Origin: an uncultured Collinsella sp. | GTDB lineage: Bacteria > Actinomycetota > Coriobacteriia > Coriobacteriales > Coriobacteriaceae | Assembly: GCA_900542965.1 (NCBI GenBank) | Contig: UQPY01000045.1 | Span: forward strand, 1-14,840 | Length of the DNA: 14,840 bases | Reading direction: 5' to 3' | Part shown: piece by piece, positions 1 to 6,185 of the stretch | Layout of the letters: each line of letters starts with the position of its first letter | How positions within the stretch are numbered: position 1 is the stretch's first letter | Position numbers and translations under genes: made by a program | Notes under the pieces: model-generated | What the model was told of the DNA's origin: nothing | The model's database searches: none | What the model saw: the letters and a program-made list of their open reading frames with translations, nothing else

Positions 1-50
1 GCGATGTAGTTGATAATCTCCTGTGCATCCATCTCGGCTGCGTTGCTCAT
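1..50 (-). CDS. dapH: 2,3,4,5-tetrahydropyridine-2,6-dicarboxylate N-acetyltransferase DapH, N-terminal fragment
   Basis: Only the first 16 codons are inside the window. The ATG at 50-48 follows a good Shine-Dalgarno (AAAGGAG, about 7 nt upstream). The visible peptide MSNAAEMDAQEIINYI resembles the start of DapH proteins, which typically open with a Met-Asp-Ala-x-Glu-Ile-Ile motif. DapH acetylates tetrahydrodipicolinate in the acetylase branch of diaminopimelate and lysine synthesis. It lies 39 nt downstream of dapB on the same strand, so it is probably the fourth cistron of the lysA-dapA-dapB-dapH operon. The call rests on a short N-terminus plus context; the rest of the gene lies outside the window. 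Confidence 0.75.
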   Translation of the reverse strand, partial: MSNAAEMDAQEIINYI

Positions 51-89
51 TTGCTGTCTCTCCTTTGGGTGGATCCGGTTGATACCTGG

Positions 90-830
90 TTAGGCAAACA
101 TGATCTGGTCGAACGTATAGAAGCCGGGTTCGCGGGTGACGAGCTTCTGGGCGGCGGCCAGGGCGCCGTTGACGAAGATCTGACGGCTCGTGGCGCGGTG
201 GGTGAGCGTGACCTCCTCGTCCTGGCCAAAGAAACTCACTTCGTGCACGCCGGCGACAGTGCCACCGCGCAGCGAGTGCATGCCGATTTCCTTGGGGTCA
301 CGCGCGCCGCACATGCCCTCGCGGCCATAGACGGGGTGGTAGCCTGCCTCGGGTTCAGCTTCGACGACGGCGTCGAGCAGTAGCTTGGCAGTGCCGCTCG
401 GGGCGTCAACCTTTTGGTTGTGGTGCGTCTCGACGATCTCGCAGTCAAAGCCGGGCAGCTCGCGTGTGGCCTGTGCTACCAGATGACGCAGGGCTGCGAT
501 ACCGATGGAGTAATTGCCGGAGTGCATGATGCGGGCGCTCTGACCCAGCTCGCGCAGGCGGTCCATCTGATCGGGCGTGTAGCCCGTGGTGCCCGAGACC
601 AACGCGGCACCCGTGCGCTCGACATAGGCGACGACGGCATCGAAGGTCACGACGTTCGAGAAGTCGATGATGACGTCGGCTGCCGGGGCGCCCTCGAGCT
701 CGGACAGATCAAAACCGATCTGGGCGACGATATCAAAAACGGGCTGACCGGCGGCGTCGACAACGCCCTCGGCGGTGGTGCGGATGAGCGAGCCCATGCG
801 GCCCGTTCCCATAATGACGGTCTTAATCAA
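90..830 (-). CDS. dapB: 4-hydroxy-tetrahydrodipicolinate reductase DapB
   Basis: This 246-residue protein has the usual DapB length and reduces the DapA product with NAD(P)H in the cytoplasm. The N-terminal nucleotide-binding motif GTGRMG is at residues 8-13. The catalytic and substrate-binding block has His136-His137, Lys140 and DAPSGT at 142-147, followed by the HSLRGG motif at 185-190. The start is TTG at 830-828, which overlaps the dapA stop by 8 nt (TTGATTAA), so translation is probably coupled to dapA. A purine-rich AAGGGAG lies about 10 nt upstream of the TTG. No other in-frame start gives the expected N-terminus before the GTGRMG motif. The order lysA-dapA-dapB-dapH supports the assignment. 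Confidence 0.96.
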   Translation of the reverse strand: MIKTVIMGTGRMGSLIRTTAEGVVDAAGQPVFDIVAQIGFDLSELEGAPAADVIIDFSNVVTFDAVVAYVERTGAALVSGTTGYTPDQMDRLRELGQSARIMHSGNYSIGIAALRHLVAQATRELPGFDCEIVETHHNQKVDAPSGTAKLLLDAVVEAEPEAGYHPVYGREGMCGARDPKEIGMHSLRGGTVAGVHEVSFFGQDEEVTLTHRATSRQIFVNGALAAAQKLVTREPGFYTFDQIMFA

Positions 831-1713
831 GCAGACCAGCTCCCTTCAGAGCATCGGTAAGTGCGGCGCGCGTGTCGTTGGCCATGTGGCATAGCGGCAT
901 GCGGTAGTTTGCCTCGATCATACCCATCTGAGCGAGCGCTTCCTTGACGGGGATGGGGTTGACCTCGCTAAAGAGGGCGTTGATGAGCGGCTGACCGGCA
1001 ATCTGGATATCGCGGGCACGTGCCACGTCACCGTCCAGATAGGCGCGGCACATGTCATGCACGAGCTGCGGCTGAACGTCGGCCCACACGCTGATGGTGC
1101 CCGAGGCGCCCAGGCTCATGAGCGGCACGGTGAGCGCGTCCTCGCCCGAGTACATGCGGAAGTCGTCGGACAACAGGTGGGCAATCTTGGCCGCGTAGGC
1201 GACGTTGCCCGAGGCTTCCTTAATACCCATGATGTTGGGGTGCGCGGCCAAGCGCTCTACGTTGCGCTCGCTGATGCCGCAGCCGCAGCGGCCGGGGATG
1301 TTGTACAGGATGCAGGGGATGTCCACGGCGTCGGCCACGGTCTTAAAGTGCTGGTAGATGCCCTCCTCGTTGGACTTGTTGTAGTAGGGGGTAATGAGCA
1401 GCAGGCCGTCGGCGCCCAGTCCCTGATAGGTGAGCGACTTGGTGAGCATGGTCTGCGTGGAGTTGGAGCCCGAGCCGGCAATGACGGGGACGCGTCCCGC
1501 AACCTGCTTGACCACTGCGGCGACAACGGAGTTGTCCTCGTCGTCGGTCATCGTGGCGCTCTCGCCGGTGGTGCCCAGGGTGAGGATGGCATCGGTGCCA
1601 TTTTGCAGGTGGAAATCGATAAGGCGCTCGAGCGCGTCAAAGTCGACACTGCCGTCCTTTTTAAACGGCGTGACAAGGGCGACGATTGAACCCTCGAGAT
1701 TGCGGATGTCCAT
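823..1713 (-). CDS. dapA: Possible independently initiated DapA (4-hydroxy-tetrahydrodipicolinate synthase) inside the fusion frame
   Basis: The ATG at 1713-1711, codon 474 of the fusion frame, is preceded by AAGGAG with a 6-nt spacer, the best ribosome-binding site in this operon. Starting there gives 296 residues, the normal length for DapA. DapA condenses pyruvate with aspartate semialdehyde. Counting from this Met, the GTTGES motif is at 47-52, the proton-relay Tyr137 lies in YNIPGR, and the Schiff-base Lys165 lies in GIKEASGN. The intact internal start suggests that dapA was, or still is, translated on its own. It is listed beside the fusion because both products can be supported. Confidence 0.7.
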   Translation of the reverse strand: MDIRNLEGSIVALVTPFKKDGSVDFDALERLIDFHLQNGTDAILTLGTTGESATMTDDEDNSVVAAVVKQVAGRVPVIAGSGSNSTQTMLTKSLTYQGLGADGLLLITPYYNKSNEEGIYQHFKTVADAVDIPCILYNIPGRCGCGISERNVERLAAHPNIMGIKEASGNVAYAAKIAHLLSDDFRMYSGEDALTVPLMSLGASGTISVWADVQPQLVHDMCRAYLDGDVARARDIQIAGQPLINALFSEVNPIPVKEALAQMGMIEANYRMPLCHMANDTRAALTDALKGAGLLD

Positions 1714-3132
1714 GTTCTTCTCCTTCGCTTCCGCGATCTGGATGCGTTTGTTCCACTGAGCGGCGACGGCCAGGCGCTCGTCCTGAGCGCGGTGGCGGGC
1801 ACTTTCGGCGCGCGACTTGGCCAGCAACTCTCGGCCGCACGGCAGCACGTCGAGCGTGGCAAAGTAATCGACCGGGCGCTCGGCGCGTCGGATGAGGTCG
1901 GCCGAGCCATCGGGGCGCAGCAGGACCTCGGCGGAGCGCAGGCGTCCGTTGTAGTTGTAGCCCATGGAGTAGCCATGCGCGCCGGTATCGTGGATCACAA
2001 GCAGGTCGCCCATGTCGATATGCGGCAGCTCACGATCGATGGCGAACTTGTCGTTGTTCTCGCACAGATTGCCCGTGATGTCGTACGTGTTCGTGACGGG
2101 CGCCGTGGCCTTGTCGGCGCCGCCCGGCTGACCCATCACCGTGATGTGGTGGTAAGCGCCATACATGGCGGGACGAATGAGGTCGACGGCACTGGCGTCC
2201 ACGCCGATATAGTCTTTGTAGATCTGCTTCTCGTGGATGGCCTTGGTGACCAGGCAGCCGTAGGGGCCCATCATAAAGCGACCCATCTCGGTACAGATCG
2301 CCACATCGCCCATGCCGGCGGGGACCAGAATCTCGTCGTAGGCTGCGTGTACGCCCTCGCCGATGGCGTGGATGTCGTTAGCCTGCTGCTCGGGCAGGTA
2401 GGGGATACCGACGCCGCCGGACAGATTGATGAAGACGACGTGTGCGTCGGTCTCGCGCTCCAGGCGCACGGCAAGCTCAAAGAGGATGCGTGCGAGTTTG
2501 GGGTAGTAGTCGTTGGTGACGGTGTTGCTGGCAAGGAATGCGTGGATGCCAAAGTCCTCGGCGCCCTTGGCCTTGAGCATGCGGAACGCCTCGAAGAGTT
2601 GCTCGGTGGTCATGCCGTACTTGGAGTCGCCCGGGTTGTCCATGATGCCGTTGGAGAGCTGGAACAGGCCGCCCGGATTAAAGCGGCAGCTGACCGTCTT
2701 GGGAATGGGCCCCGCAACGCGCTCAAAGAACTCGATGTGGCTGATGTCGTCAAAGTTGACGATGGCGCCCAACTTGTCGGCGAGCTCAAAGTCGGCAGCC
2801 GGCGTGTCGTTGGACGAGAACATGATGTCGTGTCCCGTGATACCCAGCGAGCGGGCGATCATGAGCTCGGTATAGCTCGAGCAGTCGCAGCCGCAGCCGT
2901 ATTCGTTGAGAATGGAGATGAGCGCCGGGTTGGGGTTGGCCTTGACGGCAAAGTATTCCTTAAAGCCCGGGTTCCATGCAAAGGCGTCGCGCACTTCTTG
3001 CATGTTGCGGCGGATGCCCGCCTCGTCGTATAGATGAAACGGCGTGGGGAACTGCTCGACGATATGCTCGAGTGTCTCCTTGTCCACAAACGGCTGTTTG
3101 GCCGCATATGCCTCGTTGGGGGTCAATGCCAT
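823..3132 (-). CDS. lysA-dapA: LysA-DapA fusion: diaminopimelate decarboxylase joined to 4-hydroxy-tetrahydrodipicolinate synthase
   Basis: One uninterrupted frame of 769 residues contains two complete enzymes of the same pathway. Residues 1 to about 440 form a PLP-dependent fold-III decarboxylase like LysA: the PLP lysine is Lys64 in YFAVKANPNP, the glycine-rich phosphate loop is NLSGGVGIPY, and the CENND and YNGRLRSAE motifs of the C-terminal barrel are present. LysA makes lysine from meso-diaminopimelate. A charged, alanine-rich linker of about 30 residues follows. Residues 474-769 form a full-length DapA. The LysA half is somewhat unusual: HAFLASNT stands where many LysA proteins have a HSHIGSQ-like stretch. 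The start ATG at 3132 has a GAGG about 10 nt upstream, downstream of a lysine riboswitch. Whether the cell makes the fusion, two separate proteins by internal initiation, or both is not decided by the sequence. A lost stop codon or an assembly error is a possible alternative. Confidence 0.85.
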   Translation of the reverse strand: MALTPNEAYAAKQPFVDKETLEHIVEQFPTPFHLYDEAGIRRNMQEVRDAFAWNPGFKEYFAVKANPNPALISILNEYGCGCDCSSYTELMIARSLGITGHDIMFSSNDTPAADFELADKLGAIVNFDDISHIEFFERVAGPIPKTVSCRFNPGGLFQLSNGIMDNPGDSKYGMTTEQLFEAFRMLKAKGAEDFGIHAFLASNTVTNDYYPKLARILFELAVRLERETDAHVVFINLSGGVGIPYLPEQQANDIHAIGEGVHAAYDEILVPAGMGDVAICTEMGRFMMGPYGCLVTKAIHEKQIYKDYIGVDASAVDLIRPAMYGAYHHITVMGQPGGADKATAPVTNTYDITGNLCENNDKFAIDRELPHIDMGDLLVIHDTGAHGYSMGYNYNGRLRSAEVLLRPDGSADLIRRAERPVDYFATLDVLPCGRELLAKSRAESARHRAQDERLAVAAQWNKRIQIAEAKEKNMDIRNLEGSIVALVTPFKKDGSVDFDALERLIDFHLQNGTDAILTLGTTGESATMTDDEDNSVVAAVVKQVAGRVPVIAGSGSNSTQTMLTKSLTYQGLGADGLLLITPYYNKSNEEGIYQHFKTVADAVDIPCILYNIPGRCGCGISERNVERLAAHPNIMGIKEASGNVAYAAKIAHLLSDDFRMYSGEDALTVPLMSLGASGTISVWADVQPQLVHDMCRAYLDGDVARARDIQIAGQPLINALFSEVNPIPVKEALAQMGMIEANYRMPLCHMANDTRAALTDALKGAGLLD

Positions 3133-3142
3133 GTCCCGTAAA

Positions 3143-3203
3143 CCTCGCTATCCAGACGGCGCCATCTGCGCATCGAATCCGCATAGCGTGGACCCAATGT
3201 CCG
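3143..3203 (-). promoter_or_regulatory. Candidate expression platform of the lysine riboswitch, ending at the lysA ribosome-binding site
   Basis: GGATAGCGAGG (minus strand, 3153-3143) carries the lysA Shine-Dalgarno and resembles the 5' P1 strand. It can pair with the 3' P1 strand CGCTATCC (3210-3203), or over 6 bp with a nearby CGCTATGC (3188-3181). These competing pairings suggest a translational switch. I could not work out which fold exposes the GAGG, so the logic is unresolved. Confidence 0.45.
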
Positions 3204-3360
3204 GATAGCGCTCCCGCATTGCTGCAGACAGTCCTGTGGGTGTTTCCCACAGGCCCACCAGGTTGTTCGTGCCCGTAAAACCCAGTTCGGCGGGTTTCGC
3301 CTCCCCACGGGGTCAAAGCCTGCCGGCTCGCCCGCGGCTCTTCGTGCCCGCGCCTCTATC
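3204..3360 (-). promoter_or_regulatory. Lysine riboswitch (L box) upstream of lysA-dapA
   Basis: Reading the minus strand, the element opens with GATAGAGGCGCG and ends with GGGAGCGCTATC, the two conserved strands of the lysine aptamer P1 stem. In between are GCCGAACTGGG and GGACTGTC, which match conserved core segments of L-box RNAs. The length of about 157 nt is slightly short but in range. The aptamer ends about 70 nt before the lysA start. No U-tract terminator is visible in that interval, so control of translation is more likely than attenuation. The recognition is by eye from the conserved segments; the helices were not folded computationally. Confidence 0.85.
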
Positions 3361-3363
3361 AAG

Positions 3364-3395
3364 TGGTAAAGACCCTATCACGTTGCACTTTACCA
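3364..3395. repeat. 8-bp perfect inverted repeat between divergent promoters, candidate operator
   Basis: TGGTAAAG (3364-3371) and CTTTACCA (3388-3395) are perfect inverted copies separated by 16 bp, so the half-site centres are about 24 bp apart. The repeat overlaps the proposed -10 of the leftward promoter and the -35 of the rightward promoter. That fits an operator for a regulator acting on both directions. The regulator is unknown and chance is not excluded. Confidence 0.4.
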
Positions 3396-3400
3396 AACAA
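3372..3400 (-). promoter_or_regulatory. Candidate promoter for lysA-dapA-dapB-dapH
   Basis: On the minus strand, TTGTTT (3400-3395) and TAGGGT (3377-3372) are spaced by 17 bp. This would start transcription close to the 5' edge of the lysine aptamer at 3360. The -10 match is weak (3 of 6), so position is the main support. Confidence 0.4.
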
Positions 3401-3417
3401 GAGTATTCGTATATAAC
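3389..3417 (+). promoter_or_regulatory. Candidate promoter for the M20D amidohydrolase gene
   Basis: TTTACC (3389-3394) and TATAAC (3412-3417) are spaced by 17 bp and each matches the sigma-70 consensus in at least 4 of 6 positions. The local sequence is clearly more AT-rich than the flanking genes. Transcription would start near 3424, about 85 nt before the preferred start codon. Confidence 0.55.
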
Positions 3418-3510
3418 GTTTAAAAAATGCAGGGATATGCTGGAAACATGTGCGCCACAATCCTGTATCACAATAAGTTGCAACAGATGTGCCTCACGAA
3501 GGGATCCTCT

Positions 3511-4698
3511 ATGACCGAGCTCCAAGAACTCCGTCGCTATCGCCGCGATCTCCATCGCATTCCGGAGCTCGATTTCGATCTTCCGCAGACTATCGCCTAT
3601 ATCGAGGGCATGTTGGCGCCGCTCGCTTGCGAGGTGACCCATCCGTGTCCCAGCTGCGTCTGCGCTTTCTTCGACGCTGGCGTTGGTGCCGCGCGTGCCA
3701 CGGCGATTCGCGCCGATATGGATGCGCTGCCCATCGCGGAGGCGACGGGAGCGGCCTTTGCCTCGATCCATCCCGGCAAGATGCACGCTTGCGGACATGA
3801 CGGACACATGGCCATGGCACTTGCCGCCGCGACGTATGTCGACCGTACGATTCGCGAGCAGCCGGGCGCCATTAGGCGCAACGTTCTCTTTGTGTTCCAG
3901 CCGGCCGAGGAAACGACCGGTGGTGCCAAGACGGTATGCGAGAGCGGTGTGTTCGAGCGCTATGGGGCTGACCGCATTTTTGGCTTCCATGTGTGGCCCG
4001 ATCTGCCTGCCGGCACGTTGGCGAGTTGTTCCGGTCCGCTGCTGGCGCGTTCGAGTGAGACACACATTCATATTCACGGGACGAGCATCCATATCGCTAA
4101 GACCTATGGCGTTCCGGTCGAGGAATCGCACGATGCGGCGCTGGCGGCTGTCAAGTTCTTGGTTGCCGAGCGCGAACTGATGGACGAGCTGGGCACCGAC
4201 GAACCCTGTATCGGCAAGTTTGGCCTGCTGCAGGCTGGCACCGTTTGCAACGCGGTGGCGGGGGAGGCCCATGTGGCCGGAAGCCTGCGTGTGTTTACGG
4301 ACGACATGTTCGACCGGGCGCGCGAAGGCGTGCGCCGCGTGCTGGACGATGCCTGTGCCGCAACGGGCTGCACGTATGATCTCGACTTTGCCGAGGGCTA
4401 TCCGCCGGTCGACAACGACCCCGAGCTATTTGCCAATGTCGCGCCTGCCTTGCCCGAGCTACAGCTCGTGGATGAGCCGCTGCTGATCGCCGAGGATTTC
4501 GCGTTCTATCAACGCTATCTGCCGGGCGTGTTTTTCCTGCTGGGCACGGGTATGCCAGAGGACCAAGACAACCCGAGTGATTCGGATGGCTGCCCCGCCT
4601 ATGCCACAAGCGCTCTGCATACCGATAGCATGCTCTTTGACGAGGAAATCCTACTCAAAGGCCTCGATGTCTATAAACGATTGCTTGTGATGGAGTGA
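3511..4698 (+). CDS. M20D-family metallo-amidohydrolase, possible N-acetyl-diaminopimelate deacetylase
   Basis: This 395-residue protein belongs to the M20D amidohydrolases (hippurate/IAA-amino acid hydrolase and N-acetyl-diaminopimelate deacetylase relatives). Candidate metal ligands are Cys94 and His96 in MHACGHDGHM, Glu133-Glu134 in FQPAEE, His160 in GFHVWP and His370 near the C-terminus; RADMDALPI lies at 68-75. ATG 3511 is chosen because AAGGGAT precedes it by about 5 nt and the next residues match a typical M20D N-terminus. An upstream in-frame ATG at 3427 would add 28 residues without a Shine-Dalgarno, although a leaderless start there is possible. The gene diverges from an operon ending in dapH, and the acetylase pathway needs an N-acetyl-diaminopimelate deacetylase. 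That assignment is inference from context; other amino-acyl amidase substrates are possible. Confidence 0.85.
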   Translation: MTELQELRRYRRDLHRIPELDFDLPQTIAYIEGMLAPLACEVTHPCPSCVCAFFDAGVGAARATAIRADMDALPIAEATGAAFASIHPGKMHACGHDGHMAMALAAATYVDRTIREQPGAIRRNVLFVFQPAEETTGGAKTVCESGVFERYGADRIFGFHVWPDLPAGTLASCSGPLLARSSETHIHIHGTSIHIAKTYGVPVEESHDAALAAVKFLVAERELMDELGTDEPCIGKFGLLQAGTVCNAVAGEAHVAGSLRVFTDDMFDRAREGVRRVLDDACAATGCTYDLDFAEGYPPVDNDPELFANVAPALPELQLVDEPLLIAEDFAFYQRYLPGVFFLLGTGMPEDQDNPSDSDGCPAYATSALHTDSMLFDEEILLKGLDVYKRLLVME

Positions 4699-4700
4699 CG

Positions 4701-5024
4701 ATGGAACGACGCCGACAGTCTGCCGTATATAGTCCGGGTGGATGCGGGTGCGGTTTGCTGCTGCTTCCGGTTATTGCTGTGAGCATTGGCGTGATGTTTG
4801 CGCTTGCCGGGCTTGCCGCGGCGGCGCTCGTGCTGTTTATCACTGCCATCGGCGTGACGATTTGGCTCTGCCGCAATCGCGAGCAACGCCGTGCCGACGG
4901 TAAAACCAATGTCGGCTGGGTCGTCTTTCTGATCATTGCGTACCTGCTGAGTGCCAGCTACCTTGTTTTCTTTGTCCTGTTGATGATCAGTGCCTTTACC
5001 GGGGAATCCGTCACGGTGGGTTGA
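4701..5024 (+). CDS. Small membrane protein of unknown function
   Basis: This 107-residue protein is not recognised as a named family. A basic N-terminus (MERRR) and a Gly/Cys-rich turn precede a long hydrophobic block at about 18-57, probably two closely spaced membrane spans. A short Arg/Lys-rich loop (58-68) and another span (72-98) follow. The ATG is 2 nt after the amidohydrolase stop, and GGAG overlapping that gene's end is 5 nt upstream, so the two are probably cotranslated. A GTG at 4695, overlapping the upstream stop, would add two residues. Confidence 0.7.
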   Translation: MERRRQSAVYSPGGCGCGLLLLPVIAVSIGVMFALAGLAAAALVLFITAIGVTIWLCRNREQRRADGKTNVGWVVFLIIAYLLSASYLVFFVLLMISAFTGESVTVG

Positions 5025-5025
5025 T

Positions 5026-5055
5026 GCACTGCCAGCAGACGGTCGCGCGCAGTGC
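5026..5055 (+). other. Weak inverted repeat after the membrane-protein gene
   Basis: GCACTGC (5026-5032) and GCAGTGC (5049-5055) are perfect 7-bp inverted copies with a 16-nt loop, just after the stop codon. There is no clear T-run behind them, so this is at best a weak terminator or an RNA end-protecting hairpin. Confidence 0.3.
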
Positions 5056-5088
5056 GTTTGCTCGGCGTTTGGATAACTGCATTGGTCG

Positions 5089-5118
5089 TTTACCGCAGCC
5101 TTAGCTCTCAGCTAATGA
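5089..5118 (+). promoter_or_regulatory. Candidate promoter for the FxLYD-protein gene
   Basis: TTTACC (5089-5094) and TAATGA (5113-5118) are separated by 18 bp in an AT-richer intergenic stretch. Transcription would begin around 5125, only a few bases before the hairpin at 5130. TTTACC also serves as the proposed -35 upstream of 3511. The -10 is a moderate match. Confidence 0.35.
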
Positions 5119-5129
5119 ATTCAAGTTCA

Positions 5130-5183
5130 ATCCTTCCTACGATGTGCTGTGTACCGGCACGGTAGCCGGATCGTAGGAAGGAT
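5130..5183 (+). promoter_or_regulatory. Perfect 14-bp hairpin burying the ribosome-binding site of the FxLYD gene
   Basis: ATCCTTCCTACGAT (5130-5143) and ATCGTAGGAAGGAT (5170-5183) are exact inverted copies with a 26-nt loop. The right arm contains AGGAAGG, the only Shine-Dalgarno for the ATG at 5189, so the RNA hairpin would block translation unless opened. The loop has a further small GTGC/GCAC pairing. No T-run follows, so it is not a typical terminator. It could instead be a DNA operator; the exact overlap with the Shine-Dalgarno favours RNA control. Confidence 0.75.
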
Positions 5184-5188
5184 GAATA

Positions 5189-5632
5189 ATGGCAAAAGAG
5201 GGAAAGAAGCCGATCGGCAAGATTGTCCTAGGCGTCATCGTGGTGCTGGTTATTGTCGGTGCTGTGGGCTCTATGGGTGGCAATTCAACCGATTCGTCTG
5301 CGAGCGATTCGGCAAAGCCTGCCGAGGCGACACAGCAGGCTGAGGAGCAAAAAGAACCGCAAGAACCGTATACCATTGCTGACGAGGCTGAAGACACCTC
5401 CAATCAGTTTGCCTATAAGATCACGGGCACGCTGACCAATAACACGGACAAGGAAAAGAGCTACATTCAGATCGAATATGTTCTGTATGATGCCGATGGC
5501 AACCAGGTTGGAACGGCTCTTGCAAACACCAATCATCTGAAGGCGGGCGGCTCTTGGAAGTTCGAGGCGCTGGGTACGGTGTCTCCCGACCAGGTTGCTA
5601 GCTGGGAGCGTTCGGACGTAAGCGGTTTCTAG
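5189..5632 (+). CDS. Membrane-anchored FxLYD-domain protein
   Basis: This 147-residue protein starts with a short lysine-rich segment and a single hydrophobic helix at about 10-28, then a Ser/Ala/Glu/Gln-rich linker (32-68) and a compact domain at about 72-135. The domain has the pattern TGTLTNNTDKEKSYIQIEY, VLYDADG, then LKAGGSWKF, which matches the FxLYD family of extracytoplasmic beta-sandwich domains with unknown ligand. No lipobox cysteine is present, so it should be an N-terminally anchored membrane protein with the domain outside. The start ATG has AGGAAGGA 6 nt upstream, inside the 14-bp hairpin. The helix-turn-helix gene begins 32 nt downstream, so the two may be cotranscribed. Confidence 0.8.
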   Translation: MAKEGKKPIGKIVLGVIVVLVIVGAVGSMGGNSTDSSASDSAKPAEATQQAEEQKEPQEPYTIADEAEDTSNQFAYKITGTLTNNTDKEKSYIQIEYVLYDADGNQVGTALANTNHLKAGGSWKFEALGTVSPDQVASWERSDVSGF

Positions 5633-5664
5633 CATGTTGTATGCACTGGGGGAGGTGAAGTCGT

Positions 5665-6087
5665 ATGCCCGATAAAAAGCTGACCGAGGAGTTGCTCAAT
5701 GAGCTTCTCGACGCGCCAAACATCGATGGCTATATCAAAGAACACGACTTTGCCGCCCCGTCGCTTTCGGACTACCTTAAGCAGCTGCTGCAGGAAAAGG
5801 GCTTAGAGCGCTCGCGCGTGGTGCGCATGGCCGACCTCAATGAGACTTTTGGTTATCAGATTTTTACCGGTGCGCGGCATCCGAGCCGCAATAAGGTGCT
5901 GCAGATTGCCTTTGCGATGGCGTTGACGCTCAAGGAGACCAACCGCGCCTTGACGGCTGCCGGGGCAAGCGTCCTCAACTGTAAAGACCGTCGCGATGCG
6001 ATTGTCATCTTTTGCATCGACCGTGGCTGTAGCCTCCAAAAGGTCAATGAAGAGCTGTATCGCTTTGGCGAGGAGACGGTGAGTTAG
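5665..6087 (+). CDS. XRE-like helix-turn-helix protein upstream of a Ser/Thr kinase
   Basis: This 140-residue protein has an excellent Shine-Dalgarno (GGAGGTGA, 6-nt spacer). Residues 34-98 look like an XRE/Cro-type helix-turn-helix: LSDYLKQLLQEKGL, then a short turn, then FGYQIFTGARHPSRNKVLQIAFAM with the usual phage-repressor spacing. The N-terminus (LTEELLNELLDA) and C-terminus (DAIVIFCIDRGCSLQKVNEELY) are helical and typical of small proteins I recognise beside eukaryotic-like kinase genes in gut Gram-positives, though I cannot name a characterised member. It sits 98 nt before the kinase start and could be its substrate or a transcription factor for the locus; both ideas are inference. 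Confidence 0.75.
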   Translation: MPDKKLTEELLNELLDAPNIDGYIKEHDFAAPSLSDYLKQLLQEKGLERSRVVRMADLNETFGYQIFTGARHPSRNKVLQIAFAMALTLKETNRALTAAGASVLNCKDRRDAIVIFCIDRGCSLQKVNEELYRFGEETVS

Positions 6088-6172
6088 CGGCTGATATCTG
6101 AGCCGGCGGAGCTGCCGAACAACGATGCAAACGAACGGGGCGCGGATGCCATGGGGTGTCTGCGCCCTGCGC

Positions 6173-6178
6173 TATGAT
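6173..6178 (+). promoter_or_regulatory. Candidate -10 box for a leaderless kinase transcript
   Basis: TATGAT at 6173-6178 is a 5-of-6 match to the -10 consensus. A start point 7-8 nt downstream would fall on the kinase ATG at 6186, giving a leaderless mRNA. GGAGG sits only 2 nt before this ATG, too close for normal use as a Shine-Dalgarno. No good -35 is visible. Confidence 0.4.
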
Positions 6179-6185
6179 GGAGGCT

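Noticed and set aside
1792..3033. Long plus-strand open frame of 413 codons
   Set aside because: It is antisense to lysA, has low-complexity Val/Gly/Ala/Asp composition typical of the reverse strand of GC-rich genes, and no family motif or ribosome-binding site.
2960..3362. Minus-strand open frames of 79-118 codons upstream of lysA
   Set aside because: They cover the lysine riboswitch and the start of lysA in other frames, and have no recognisable protein features.
3427..3510. N-terminal extension of the M20D gene from ATG 3427
   Set aside because: It lacks a Shine-Dalgarno and adds 28 residues not typical of the family; ATG 3511 has a good ribosome-binding site. It stays possible only as a leaderless start.
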